Source of the DNA: Diphasiastrum complanatum
Lineage: Eukaryota; Streptophyta; Lycopodiopsida; Lycopodiales; Lycopodiaceae
DNA length: 64,000 bases
NCBI GenBank assembly: GCA_029204225.1
Contig: CM055092.1
Coordinates: 100,374,200 to 100,438,199 of the forward strand
Direction: 5' to 3'
Both the position numbers and the translations under genes were made by a program. This document shows positions 1-11,653 of the stretch, piece after piece. A model generated the notes under the pieces. The model worked only from the letters and a program-made list of their open reading frames with translations. It ran no database searches and had not been told where the DNA came from. Positions within the stretch are counted from its first letter, which is position 1. Each line of letters opens with the position of its first letter.

Positions 1-369
1 CTGATACCACTATTGTGATTGTGGTGTTGCAATGATACCACTCTTGTCGAAGAAAAAAAAAATTGTTATAACCACTAGCAGGATCGTGGATTACTTGGAA
101 AATGGAGTTATGAACAGTTCTTTGTGTGTGAAATCAGATTATCAGTGTAGGAGTCATAGACTAGCATGAAAGAAAGATTGCAGAAACAACTAGGCGTCTG
201 AGACAACCATGCAATCATCTATTGCTGATAACTTGATATGAAGAGAGTGTAGAATTAATTCAGACATCAGAGACAGCCATACAAATCTCTTCTTAATAGT
301 GTTTGTGTGAGAGGAGCGAAAGTTATCATTCAACAAAAATGCAATGAAGTGTAGAACAATAGCAAATCA
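1..369 (-). repeat. 3' LTR of the Copia element (cut by window edge)
   Basis: Aligns by eye almost base for base with 4139-4505, including the shared CCACTAGCAGGAT and GAACAGTTCTTTGTGTG blocks. Similarity stops near 369, where the truncated RNase H frame begins. A few substitutions and a small indel near 250 separate the two LTRs, so the insertion is not recent. Confidence 0.82.
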
Positions 370-1952
370 TATTTTTTCTTTCTGTTGTTCCATGAGATGG
401 GTCCTCCTGTAAGGAAACAAATGTAGCCTGATGTGGATTTTCTGGTATTCACATCTCCTGCCCAATCTGAATCTGAATAAGTGGTCAATGTGAGTGCAGC
501 TTCTATATTGTCATTATAGCTCAAAGCATAGTGCTTTGTAGCTTGAATGTACCTCAGTATTCTTTGCAGAGCTTTCCAGTGTTGTAGGCCTGGATTGGAC
601 ATGTATTGAGACAATGTGCTTACTGCATATGCTAGCTCAGGTCGTGTGCAGATCATAGAATACATAATAGATCTTATGACAGACTGATAAGGATACTTGC
701 ACATTTCTTGCTGATCTACTTGAGTTTTGGGGCACATGTCTTTGGACAGCTTAGCTCCTGAATCCATAGGTGTGTCTATGGGCTTGCAGTCCTCCATGCC
801 ATATCTGCGAAGTACATTAGTCAAGTAGGATTCTTGGCTTATAGTTATCCTTCTGCCTGCACGATCTTTGTTGATCTCCATACCAAGAAGGTAATGGACT
901 GGGCCTAAATCAGTCATCTCAAACTTTGATGAAAGCAGAGATTTGGTTTCCTGTAATAATTGATTTGAATTGCTGATAATTAAATAATCATCAACGTATA
1001 ATGCTATTATGACATAGCTTGACCCTTTACGGCTAAGATATACATTACAATCTGCAAAGCAAGAAGTAAAATTGTGCTTCAATAAGAAGTGATTAATTCT
1101 ATCATACCAGGTCTTGGGAGCTTGCTTAAGACCATATAAGGCCTTATGCAATTTACATACCAGATGCTCATTGTCTTGAAGGACGTAACCTTCTGGTTGA
1201 TAGATGAATATATCTTCTTGTATAAATCCATGTAGGAATGTCGTCTGGACGTCCATTTGGTGAATGTCCAGACCTTCTGCAGCAGCTATAGCCAGTAAGG
1301 TATGAATAGACTGATGTTTTACCACTGGACTAAAGGTCTCAGTGTTGTCTATCCCATATACTTGTTCAAAGTCTTTAACTACCAGTCTAGCTTTCCATTT
1401 GGATATGGATCCATCTGGCTTAAGCTTCAGCTTAAAGATCCGCTTGGAGTCAATGGGTTTTACACCAGTAGGAGGATTGACAAGACTCCAGGTCTTGTTC
1501 TTCATTAGAGACTAGTACTCAGCATCCATGGCAGCCTTCTAATTGTCTGCATCGGGCATTGACAGAGCTTCTGCAACTGTGGCAGGTTCATCGTGACTGA
1601 TGAACGTCTGAGGGACAAAACGATCAGGTTGTTGTCGTTGTCTTGCAGACCTTCGAGCTGCATGTGCTTGAGTGGATGATTCTCCTTGGTGAATGACTGG
1701 GATCATAGCATCTTGTGGTTGAACAATCGTGGGTCTAGGCCCATCGATGGTAAGCGGAGCTGTTGGGACAAACTCCTTTGTCTGAACAGTCGTAGGTCGT
1801 TGCCTAACGATGGATGGTGGAGCTGCTATGACATACTCTTGTATCGGTTGCTTCTGCTTGAAATTGTGATACTGGTCTTCAAGAAAGACAACATCACGGC
1901 TGACTAAGATCTGACCTGAATCAACATCATAGACGCGATATGCTTTATGCAA
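330..1952 (-). pseudogene. Copia integrase C-end, reverse transcriptase and partial RNase H
   Basis: One frame reads the integrase-RT linker (1952-1539), the RT (LKARLVVKDF-type region, MDVQTTFLHG, catalytic YVDDYLII) and the start of RNase H (SDSDWAGD, GGPISWNN). Two in-frame TAG codons between 1505 and 1545 replace a Trp and a Gln that are normally present in the AAMDAEY segment. The last ~30 residues are not RNase H but translation of the deletion junction and LTR. The rest of RNase H, including the LSSTE(A)EY block, is absent. Confidence 0.85.
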
Positions 1953-1959
1953 TGTTGAG

Positions 1960-3063
1960 TAGCTGATGAAGATGTTGAGTAGCCGATGAAGATGTTCTTA
2001 CAGCTTACTGGGTCTAGCTTCTTCCTCAGATCATATGGCACTTGTGCATAGTAGAGACATCCAAAAATATGTAGATGTTTCAAGCTTGGTTTGTAGTATA
2101 GTAGGCTTCAAATGGTGTCTTGGAATCAACTGCTTTTGTGCTGGAGTAGATCTGCAGATAGCAGGTCGTAGAGATTGCTTCTGCCCAGAATGTTTGTGGT
2201 AAATGGGCATTGACTGTCATGGATCGTGCAGCTTCCAACAGTGTGCGGTTCTTCTGCTCAGCTATTCTGTTTTGTTGAGGAGTGTAGCTTGTAGTAAACT
2301 GATGGTGGATGCCACATGACGACAAATAGTCCATCTCATCTGATAGGTACTCTCCCCCTGAATCAGACCGTAAGGCCTTTATTTTCTGACCAGTCTGATT
2401 CTCAACATATTGCTTGAATTCTTTGAAGCAATTTAATGCTTCTGACTTGTTCTTAATGAACATAACACTGGTAAAATTGGAGTAGTCATCAATGAATGTG
2501 ATAAAGTATAGAGCCTTACCCAAGAAAGGTATGCTCATAGGACCACATAAGTCATTGTGTATCAGTGACAGAATGGACTTGGCTCTTCTGGCCTGTCCTC
2601 TTGAAAATTTGGTTCTAGGTTGCTTGCCTAGTAAACAACTTTCACAAATAGATTGATTAGTTGTAGTAACAGCATTTATATTCATGTCCTTGAGCATATT
2701 ATTATGATGCATATACAAGATTGAACGCATGTTTAGATGTCCTAATCTTTGATGCCATAAATTAGCATCTGAACAACTCACAGAAAGTGCAACATCGTGG
2801 CTCAGTATGTACAAGTTTCCTTCTCTATAAGCAGAGAGAATTTTCTTTGAATTCTCATCTAAAATAGTACATCGCTTAGTAGTAAACAAAGCTCTATAAC
2901 CTTGATCAGTGATCTTGCTTATAGACAGTAAGTTCTTTGTTAATTTGGATACATAAAATATACCATTAAGCTGCCTAGTGATGCCATCAGAGAATTGTAG
3001 TCGAATAGAGCCTTGGCCTTCGACTTGATGTGAACTGGAGTCACCAAAGAAGATGTACTTTGA
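1960..3063 (-). pseudogene. Copia GAG-pre-integrase and integrase core
   Basis: Shows the zinc-binding HQRLGHLN...CESCLLGK segment followed by the integrase core with DLCGPM, FIDDYS, GGEYLS and the PQQN..AEQKNRT block, i.e. the D-D-E positions of a Copia integrase. It is in the same frame as the gag-protease region upstream, separated by a TAA at about 3063. A 21-bp tandem duplication near 1955-1995 repeats the NIFIGYS-coding segment and shifts the frame before the linker region. Confidence 0.82.
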
Positions 3064-4016
3064 TTATGTAGCGGTGAGTGTAGAGAAGAGGTCTTTACAT
3101 GGCATCATGTGTTGAGAGGCACCTGAATCGAGATACCATTGATGGGCATCTCTACTGGGTTGATCTTGTACCATCAGCACTCTCTCATCTTCTTGCGAAT
3201 CTCTAACTGTGTCAGAGTTGCCTTGTTGCTGATGCTGCATCTTCTTCCTGGCTTCATTATGTCTGAGCACGCGACAGTCCTTGATATCATGGTTGGTTCT
3301 TTTGTAGTATTTGCAAAATAGCTTGGTCTTGGACGATGATTGGTTGTGTTGTTGTTGTTGTTGTTGTGGTTGTGAAGCTGCTAGCTGTTCTGCCTTTGTC
3401 TTCTTGTCCTTGAAGCCTTTCTTCTTCTTTGACTGCTGCTTGGTTGAGTAGAGTGCCATGAATTTGGTACTCGTTAGCGTGGACAAGCTTTTCCTCCTTA
3501 CTTCTTCCTGCAACAGACTTGTTGTCAATTTTCGTAGAGACAGCGCAAGAGTGTTGCTAAGAAGCAATACTAAATTGTCATAGGAGGATGGAAGACTAGC
3601 AAGAAGAGACATAGTAGAGCCTTCTTTTGATATAGATGATCCTATTGCAGCCAGTTGGTTTAGCAGATTTTTAAAATCATTCATATGGTCGCTTACTGAG
3701 GTGCCTTCTCTCATTCAGAGTGTCAACATCTTCTTCCTCAAGAAGAGGCGAGTGGACACATTTGAGGTCTCGTAGATGCTTGTAAGGATATCTCACGCTT
3801 CTTTCGAGGTGGTGTTGTTTGACACGTGAGCAATCTGAGTGTCTTTCATATTCAAGGATACAATGACAAGTGCTTTGCCATCCTTTGCTTCCCATGCTGG
3901 AAGCAATTCAGGAGCTCTTTCTCGATCAGGATCACCCTCATCTTGAACTTCCACATGTGGAAGTCATCTACATTGAATTTATTGATCAAGCGGATCTATG
4001 AGGTTGAACCTTCCAT
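3064..4016 (-). pseudogene. Copia gag and aspartic protease
   Basis: The N-terminal gag signature (FHMWKFKM followed by ELL) starts just downstream of an ATG at 4016. The UBN2-type gag core (SDHMNDFKNLLNQLAAIG, LLASLPSSYDN), a zinc knuckle and a protease WYLDSGASQHM follow. The knuckle reads C-K-Y-Y-...-H-...-C: the second Cys is replaced by Tyr, so it should not bind zinc. Several stops lie between 3714 and 4016. The frame runs into the integrase region, as expected for a single gag-pol polyprotein. Confidence 0.8.
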
Positions 4017-4107
4017 AGCAATCGTGTAGCAGAGATAAACACAAACAGAAAGAACAGTTCTATAGAGTTAAAATAAGTCCTAGACTCTACTGATCCAATG
4101 AACCTTG

Positions 4108-4119
4108 GCTCTGATACCA
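4108..4119 (-). promoter_or_regulatory. Primer-binding site, initiator tRNA-Met
   Basis: The minus strand reads TGGTATCAGAGC two bases inside the LTR end (LTR ends ...CCAACA). This is the usual Copia PBS complementary to the 3' end of initiator tRNA-Met, and it fixes the element's orientation and the inner edge of the 5' LTR. Confidence 0.85.
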
Positions 4120-4121
4120 CC

Positions 4122-4505
4122 TGTTGGAAGTGTGGCTTCTGATACCATTGTTGTGATTGTGGTGTTGCTCTGATACCACTCCTGTCGAAGAAAAACAAAT
4201 TATTATAACCACTAGCAGGATTGTGGATTACTTGGAGAATGGGATTATGAACAGTTCTTTGTGTGTGAAATCAGGTTATCAGTGTAGGATTCATAGACTG
4301 TCGTGAAAGAAAGACTGTAGAAACAATTAGGCATCTGAGATAGTCATGCAATCCTCTATTGCTGATAACCTGATATGACGAGAGTAGAATTAATCCAGAC
4401 ATTAGAGACAACCATACAAATCTCTTCTTAATAGTGTTTGTGTGAGATAAACAAGAGTTACCATTCAACAAGAATGCAATGAAGTGTAGAACAATAGCGA
4501 ATCTG
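4122..4505 (-). repeat. 5' LTR of the Copia element
   Basis: Begins on the plus strand with TGTTGGAAG directly outside the PBS and matches the left LTR up to about 4505. The sequence to 4610 has no counterpart in the left LTR, so either the left LTR is truncated or this stretch is flanking DNA. A TATATA motif lies just past the homology end (4506-4513). Confidence 0.78.
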
Positions 4506-4607
4506 TATATATAGTTGTAAATACAACGATCAGACCACAATACAATTGCGATGATAAGCACGTGATCCTACTAGGAGATTCAAGACAATTGCTAAGGTTC
4601 TAGAATA

Positions 4608-5710
<1,103 letters not shown>

Positions 5711-6450
5711 TGTTATCCCTTATGTTAGCCCAACATAAAAATTTATTGTGGCATGTGTTTTGTAAGTCCACAAGTAAATAACGGTTAGAAAAATCTTATA
5801 CTTAGACCTTTTACTATTTATGTTTATTTATTACAAACAATCATTTGTGATGGTTCAACTTAGAAAGTCTAAGTTTAAGATTTAATTCCTAAGTTTAAGT
5901 TTATTTGTTTAGATAAGGCACTTTACAAGTTAATTAGCATTAAGCTTAGACTTAGTCCCATAAGCATGTTAGAGCATAGGCCCACCACTCCTGCTATATA
6001 TGGAGGTGGGTGAGTGCCTTCAACAACACTTGTACAAGCCATTGAATTAATAGAAACACTTTTGTGTCATCCTTCTATGCTTGCTTGTGTTTCCATTGGT
6101 GATTGAATACCTTGTGGTAGGTGCTCGAGCCCCACTAGGCCTTCTCCTTTGGATTGTGTAATTACCTATGGGATAATTAATTCATCCTCCATCCCTTGTA
6201 GAGTTAATAAGATTTGTTTATGCTTTTTCACTAGATGGGGAGCAGCCATAGTGATGTTATCTAGTTCCCTTTTTAGAAGCATCTTCTAGTAGGGAGACCG
6301 CCTTAGAAGAAACCTAGGCAACAATAGAAACTGTGATTTGAGTGGATCTTACCTGTACTTATCCTACACAACACATTTTAGTATCGTCCTAATTCTATTA
6401 GATGGGAGACCGCCATAATAGAACCTAAAGAAGATACTAAAAGAACAACA
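5711..6450 (+). repeat. Gypsy 5' LTR
   Basis: Starts TGTTATCC and ends ...AACAACA, giving TG...CA termini and a length of 740 bp, and is followed one base later by a TGGCGCC primer-binding site. A TATATA motif near 5995-6000 and a later T-rich segment fit a U3-R-U5 layout. No second copy of this LTR is present in the window, so the 3' end of the element is missing or lies elsewhere. Confidence 0.78.
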
Positions 6451-6451
6451 T

Positions 6452-6464
6452 TGGCGCCATTGCC
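6452..6464 (+). promoter_or_regulatory. Primer-binding site TGGCGCC type
   Basis: TGGCGCCATTGCC directly follows the LTR. TGGCGCC(N)TTGCC is the common PBS of plant Gypsy elements, usually assigned to tRNA-Asp. It separates this element from the Copia elements, which use TGGTATCAGAGC. Confidence 0.8.
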
Positions 6465-7578
6465 ACTCATTTCATTTTATCTATTGCTTCTTCTTCTTTT
6501 TTCTTCCATTCGTTTTATCGCTCAGTTTTTTCATCATTTCCAGTTTTATTGTACCCTCTTCCATTCTAGCTACCATACTATCGCATTTCGGATATGGAGA
6601 AGAACCAAGCCACTTGGTTTATTTTTTATGTGTTTTTTAAGTTTCTCTGATTTTTTTGCATCAAACCTCACCAACAAAAGTCGCCCACTTGCACCTGAAC
6701 AGAACATCAGTTTTCTGATTATCCCTTGTGCGAGTTTTTGTAAGGCCAAAAAGTGGACCAATCACCTGTTTTGGCCTGTTTTTTGACAACGATCACACAC
6801 CAAATCACCTTAGAGGAACTCGCCCACATCATCAAGAATACAGATTTCACAGTGCCAAATCCATCAGTACCATATCATGTGCGAGTTCTCTGAAGCTCAT
6901 CCTTGTTAAAAAACATTAACTCAAACAAAAAATTTTAGAAAAAATCTTCAAAACAAAAATCGCCCACTGTCATTAGGGCTCAAAAACCAGTTGCACGAGT
7001 TCCTAATGACCTGTGCGAATTCCTTACAGTGAAAAAAGTTTGAATTTTGGGCAGTCAATGTCATTTTTGCCATTTTTGGTCAAACCAAACTTGCACATAT
7101 ATTGAGGACCACAACTAAAATTCCCCCATGCCATTTTTAGTTTTCTCAGTAATTTTCCAACTCATCTATACCCTGTGCGAATTTATCCTGATAGGAAAAA
7201 GTGATTTTGGGTGACTTTAAGTGATGCTTTTCATAAATAAAACTTGCATAGCTATCTGCAATGCTCTGCAAAACTCACACACAGCCTTAGGAACTCACCC
7301 ATAGTGAGACAACTCTGTCTGAAGGTTGAAATAAAAAATAAAAAAAATTGAAATTTGTTTTTTGTCTGAACCACAAGGACCTTCATTTGCTTATTAAAAT
7401 AATGAGGTTCAATTTCCAGAGAAGTTACCAGTTTTTACCCAATGTAGTTGTTGATCACCTTCCGTGTGCGTCCGTTGCAACATCACTCTCTGTCGTTGAA
7501 TTCATGTCCTATTACTAGTAACACCCTAGCAAGACGACTGATTATAGGCGACATGAGTAAGGAACCTGTTCCATGAAT
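6465..7578 (+). other. Gypsy untranslated leader, no coding signal
   Basis: About 1.1 kb between the PBS and the gag region, with no supported reading frame. It repeatedly uses the words CGCCCAC and (C/T)GTGCGA(A/G)TT(C/T), probably the remains of short leader repeats. Confidence 0.5.
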
Positions 7579-8560
7579 TGAAAGACGAATCCCGAGGATC
7601 GATGCACCAAAATACTATGGAGGATCCGATCTAATCAGATTCCTCCAAGATTTTGAAAATGCCTACAAATTCTATGGTGATACTTTTGAGAATGAAAAAT
7701 TATGCCTATTTCCTATGATATTACTTGGAGAGGAATGGTATCTTAATTTTGAAGAATCTGATATAGTGTCCTGGGAAACCCTTACTGCAGCCCTTACCAA
7801 ACGATTCAAACCTTCCAAATTGACCCAAAGCCCTTTCATTCAACTATATCACATCAAGATGAGGAGGGACAAATCTGTACGCACCTACATTGAGCGCTTT
7901 AAGCATCTCAAGGTGGAATGCGTTGATGAGAAAATCACAGAAAAAATGGCTATCAAACTCTTTTTGGTAAGCTTACCTAAATCTATCAGAAGAGAACTTA
8001 AATCAGCCGACTCATATGACCAGTTGAAAAAAGTAATGGATGACGCCTATTAGAGAAGAAGATGAAGGATTCAATGATGACTATGATCATCGTGATCGTA
8101 AGGGGAAAGCTCCTATTAAAAATGATCCACCCTATGAGCACACCTCTAGTTCTAATTCCATCAATTTGCTACAACATATGGATATCTGGCAAAAAAAACT
8201 CAGCAAGCCCGAATGGATAAGCTTACAACTGATTTTCAAAAAGTGCTTAAAGATATGGCTGACAAGACCTATCCTTCCCAAGAGAATGTGTGGTGCCCTA
8301 TTTGTTCTCAAAACCATACTGTCAATGAATGCCCACATGTGAAAACATGTTTCCTGCAAAATGCAATATATAGGCAATACCGACCCCCTGGTCCACCACC
8401 TTACAATCCTCAACAGACTTATCAGTGACCAGGACAATTGTAAGCTCCTCAGGATATACATTCTACCAAAATTTCTTCTACTACCACATTTGTTGATGAG
8501 TATGATTTCAAAATGTTGCAAGCTTAACTGAAGGTAAGGGAAAATAGAAAACAAAAAATC
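7579..8560 (+). pseudogene. Gypsy gag
   Basis: The 7600-8053 frame has a retrotransposon-gag domain: GGSDLIRFLQDFENA, then W..L..RF.P, then a MRRDKSVRTYIERFKHL segment and LPKSIRREL. A TAG at 8051 interrupts it where Gln would be expected. After that the frame continues in another phase to a Cys-rich CPICSQNHTVNECPHVKTC motif (8309-8365), which replaces the usual CCHC knuckle. Further stops follow at 8426 and near 8524. No protease, RT or integrase follows, so this is a 5' fragment. Confidence 0.78.
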
Positions 8561-10751
8561 AAGCATGAATCCTTACACTGAGAATGTGTTGACTATTAAT
8601 TTTACTCTTAACAATGACAAATCACTCGAAGAAGTCAATTACTGTACTTTTGAAAGAGCTCCTTGGATTCACCAAAAGCTCAAGATCCTCATCTCAAACA
8701 CACAAAGTGAAAAGATGTTATGTTGATGAGGTTTTGCCAAATGGCTTTTCCACATCCTCCAATGAAAATGAGTGTTGCAAATGTGTCAAGTGTAAAGTTG
8801 TCAAGAGTCAATGAAGACAACCTAGAATTGACTTCATTGTTACACCCTTGAAATTAGGGCATAGATGAATTTATGAGTGGCATTTTTTTGGTCAATAAAT
8901 CTAAGAAATTAATGAAGTTTTAGGTGTTTTTAAAAAGTAAGTTTCACAAGATTGCTATATTTCAATTTCAATGAACTCAAAAAATTTGTCAATCTTGTTT
9001 AGTCAAAATAATAATAATCAATGCTTCGTTTTGAAACATGTCTTGTAAAAATTTGCATGTCACACTTTGAATCTGTCATTTTAGGTAAATTTTATAGTAA
9101 AAATAATAATAATGAGTGATTACATAAAAATAGAAAATAGACAAACCTCAAAAGATGCCTTAATTTGTTACTCTTTAAAATTTTGTTCTTTCAAAAGCTT
9201 ATGTTCTTTATTGAAGTTGTCTAAGTTGAGAGATTAAAAGCCCCAAGCCAACCAATTCATGTTCGAATCTCTCAATTTAAGTGTTGGACCTCGCCTACAT
9301 TATGCGAAATTTTTTTCATCGAGAATGTTCCAAAAAGCACATCTCTTTGAATTAATGACTTAACTGAATCTTTGACATGAGTGATCCAACTCTCACACAT
9401 AATTAGGGTTTTTCAAGCCATGTATAGATCATAAAAATGAAAGTTGACAAAACTAAGTTGGAGAATGTGAACGTTGCAATGCATCAGGCAGATTGCTGAC
9501 CTGCAGGCTAAAGAGCAAGATAATTCACATCATGTAGCAATCATAAATGAACAAAATGTCCAGTAAAAGTCCAAGAAGAGGAGAGGGTTTGGGAGGCATC
9601 TCCTCTACATTCAAGACTACTTGATTGAATTTATTTTAAGAATGAAGAGCATATATGCAACATTCATTATATCCTTTTTCCAAGGATGATGGAATACACA
9701 ACATGATTGGGACGCTGAGTGGAATTGCACCAACATCTACAAATTGTGCAATGATATGTCACCTTCACAAGGTGCAGTATTGGCATTGATAGTTTTGCAA
9801 GACAGCACTTTTCTTGACCTCAGTTTGCGGTCATGAATAGAAATGGTGAGTTTATTTATTATGATTCCAACACCTTACTCACTTATAGACAAAGCTTCAT
9901 TGTGTAAAGATTAGCTTTCATAGTAATTTACGTTACCCACTTCTAAGAAATTTTCTTATCAGCTGCAAAGCAAATTGCTGGAGAGTTTAGAGTGCGACAC
10001 TGGCCAATAAAGCTCTGAGGCTTCATATACACATAGGGTTGAGTCTATCTACTCGAGACAAAGTAGCGTGTAATGAGGGAAACAATTCATTGAATATGGC
10101 AATAGTTTTGTTTGGGAAAGAAACACTACCCCTGCAGTCTCTGAAGAATGGAAACCTACTTTTATCCAACAGAAAAATAAAAGCATTCACTTGTCACGTA
10201 AACGAAAAGAACGACTGAACTATTGCATAGAGAGGAGATTATTCTCTTTGATTGGTTACTTTTGTGTTTTTAGAAGCAAAGCAATCTTAGAAGGGCCCAA
10301 GGCTTGCAATCATGAAACTCGATACCCTCAATTCAACACGTACTATCAACAGCAAAGCAAGCATATGCCAAGTGGTTCTCTAAGATAAGCTAGGATGATC
10401 AATAAGTGCAGTCTGGTGTATATTGTGTCTTTGTGTGCAATACCAATGTATAGACAACTCACTTGATCTGATGTCTAGGATAGTACCCGAAATAACAAAA
10501 GGTATGTGCAATCTTCGACCTTAAGGAGTCCACCCACCAGGTCAACTTCATCGTGCAGTTGTGCAATGTGGACCAAATGCTACGATGCCACTACTCATTT
10601 CATCAGCAATAGCAACAACGCTAGACGGCGTAGTCTCTATAAAGATGATTTGACAACCACGTAGCTTCACTTCATTCCATTAGACTCAACAAGCAGATAT
10701 TGCACTCTTAATGCATGCGTGTAACAATACCAGCCCAGTTGGTGAGACCTG
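8561..10751. other. Gene-poor region, including 3' flank of the glycosyltransferase gene
   Basis: AT-rich, with no open frame resembling a known protein on either strand. The first ~250 bp may be remains of the gag-protease linker. The right end holds the 3' untranslated region of the minus-strand gene at 10752-13873; I could not place its poly(A) site. Confidence 0.4.
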
Positions 10752-11565
10752 CTAAAGAATCGCTTCATCACTAGCACAGGATGCCACTTCAATCTCTGTG
10801 TTTCTCCTTTCAGCTTTCGAGATCCTACAGCACTGTCTATGTGGAGCCTGATCAATAAGAAATTGGCAATTAATTTCAGCAAACTTACCACCCAGCTAAA
10901 ATGATGAGGAAATTGATTCATGCCTCGTATTAAAAGTTTCCTAAAAATCCACCAACCACAAAGCATCCATGCGCATTGCACATATACATAAAGTTTATGT
11001 TCAAAATGTCAGTATCATACTGTATGTTGAAACTAGAGCTACTTAATCCTTTGCAAAAATTTGCATACTTGCACATATCCATATAAAATTATTTTTTAAA
11101 TGTCATTATTGTGATGCAAGTTGAAACTAGAGCTACTTCTTTGCAACCATCTCTTTTTATCTTTTATTAGTACTAAGAAACTGTTTAGAAAAATCTTAGA
11201 ATTTCCACAACTTCGCTTGCAACTGACCTATCCAATAAAATTGACAATTATCAGGTTCTCCCAAATCTTAGGATATAATGTAGGAAACTCTATGATCCAT
11301 CCCAACAGTGCACGAAGTCCCCATTCTAGAAAAAATTAAAGCTACTATGTATGCAGACACATTGCTAAGCTGACTTATCCTCATGCAGCAAGTGTTAAAC
11401 CACATCATGAACCAGCTAATCCTCAAATGGCGGAGACTTTTAAGTGGCAAGTGCAAATGTGAAAAAGTCGGCCTTGCATTTTTTTTGAGATGCCCTACTT
11501 GGGAATCAGGTCACATTTTCAGGTATGTTTAAATTTGGTGTGCACTAACTTGAATGATAAAATGG

Positions 11566-11653
<88 letters not shown>

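Larger units (their letters stand above)
1..4505 (-). mobile_element. Copia LTR retrotransposon, decayed, near complete
   Basis: Minus-strand Ty1/Copia element. Two copies of one sequence flank it (1-369 and 4122-4505), an initiator-Met primer-binding site sits just inside the right one, and gag, protease, integrase, reverse transcriptase and part of RNase H lie in Copia order between them. The left LTR starts outside the window: its first visible base corresponds to about the 18th base of the right copy. The RNase H C-terminus is missing because the reading frame runs straight into the left LTR, so an internal deletion removed the end of pol and probably the polypurine tract. Stop codons and a frameshift make it non-autonomous. 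Confidence 0.88.

Noticed and set aside
6451-6786. 111-codon frame starting at the Gypsy PBS
   Set aside because: It starts inside the primer-binding site and leader, is Phe/Leu/Ser-rich from T-rich DNA, and has no gag similarity.
9233-9285. tRNA-like segment with TTGAGAGA ... GTTCGAATC ... TCTCTCAA pairing
   Set aside because: The B-box-like GTTCGAATC and the 8-bp end pairing are present, but the span is about 50 nt and there is no D arm, anticodon arm or A box; at best a degraded SINE head.
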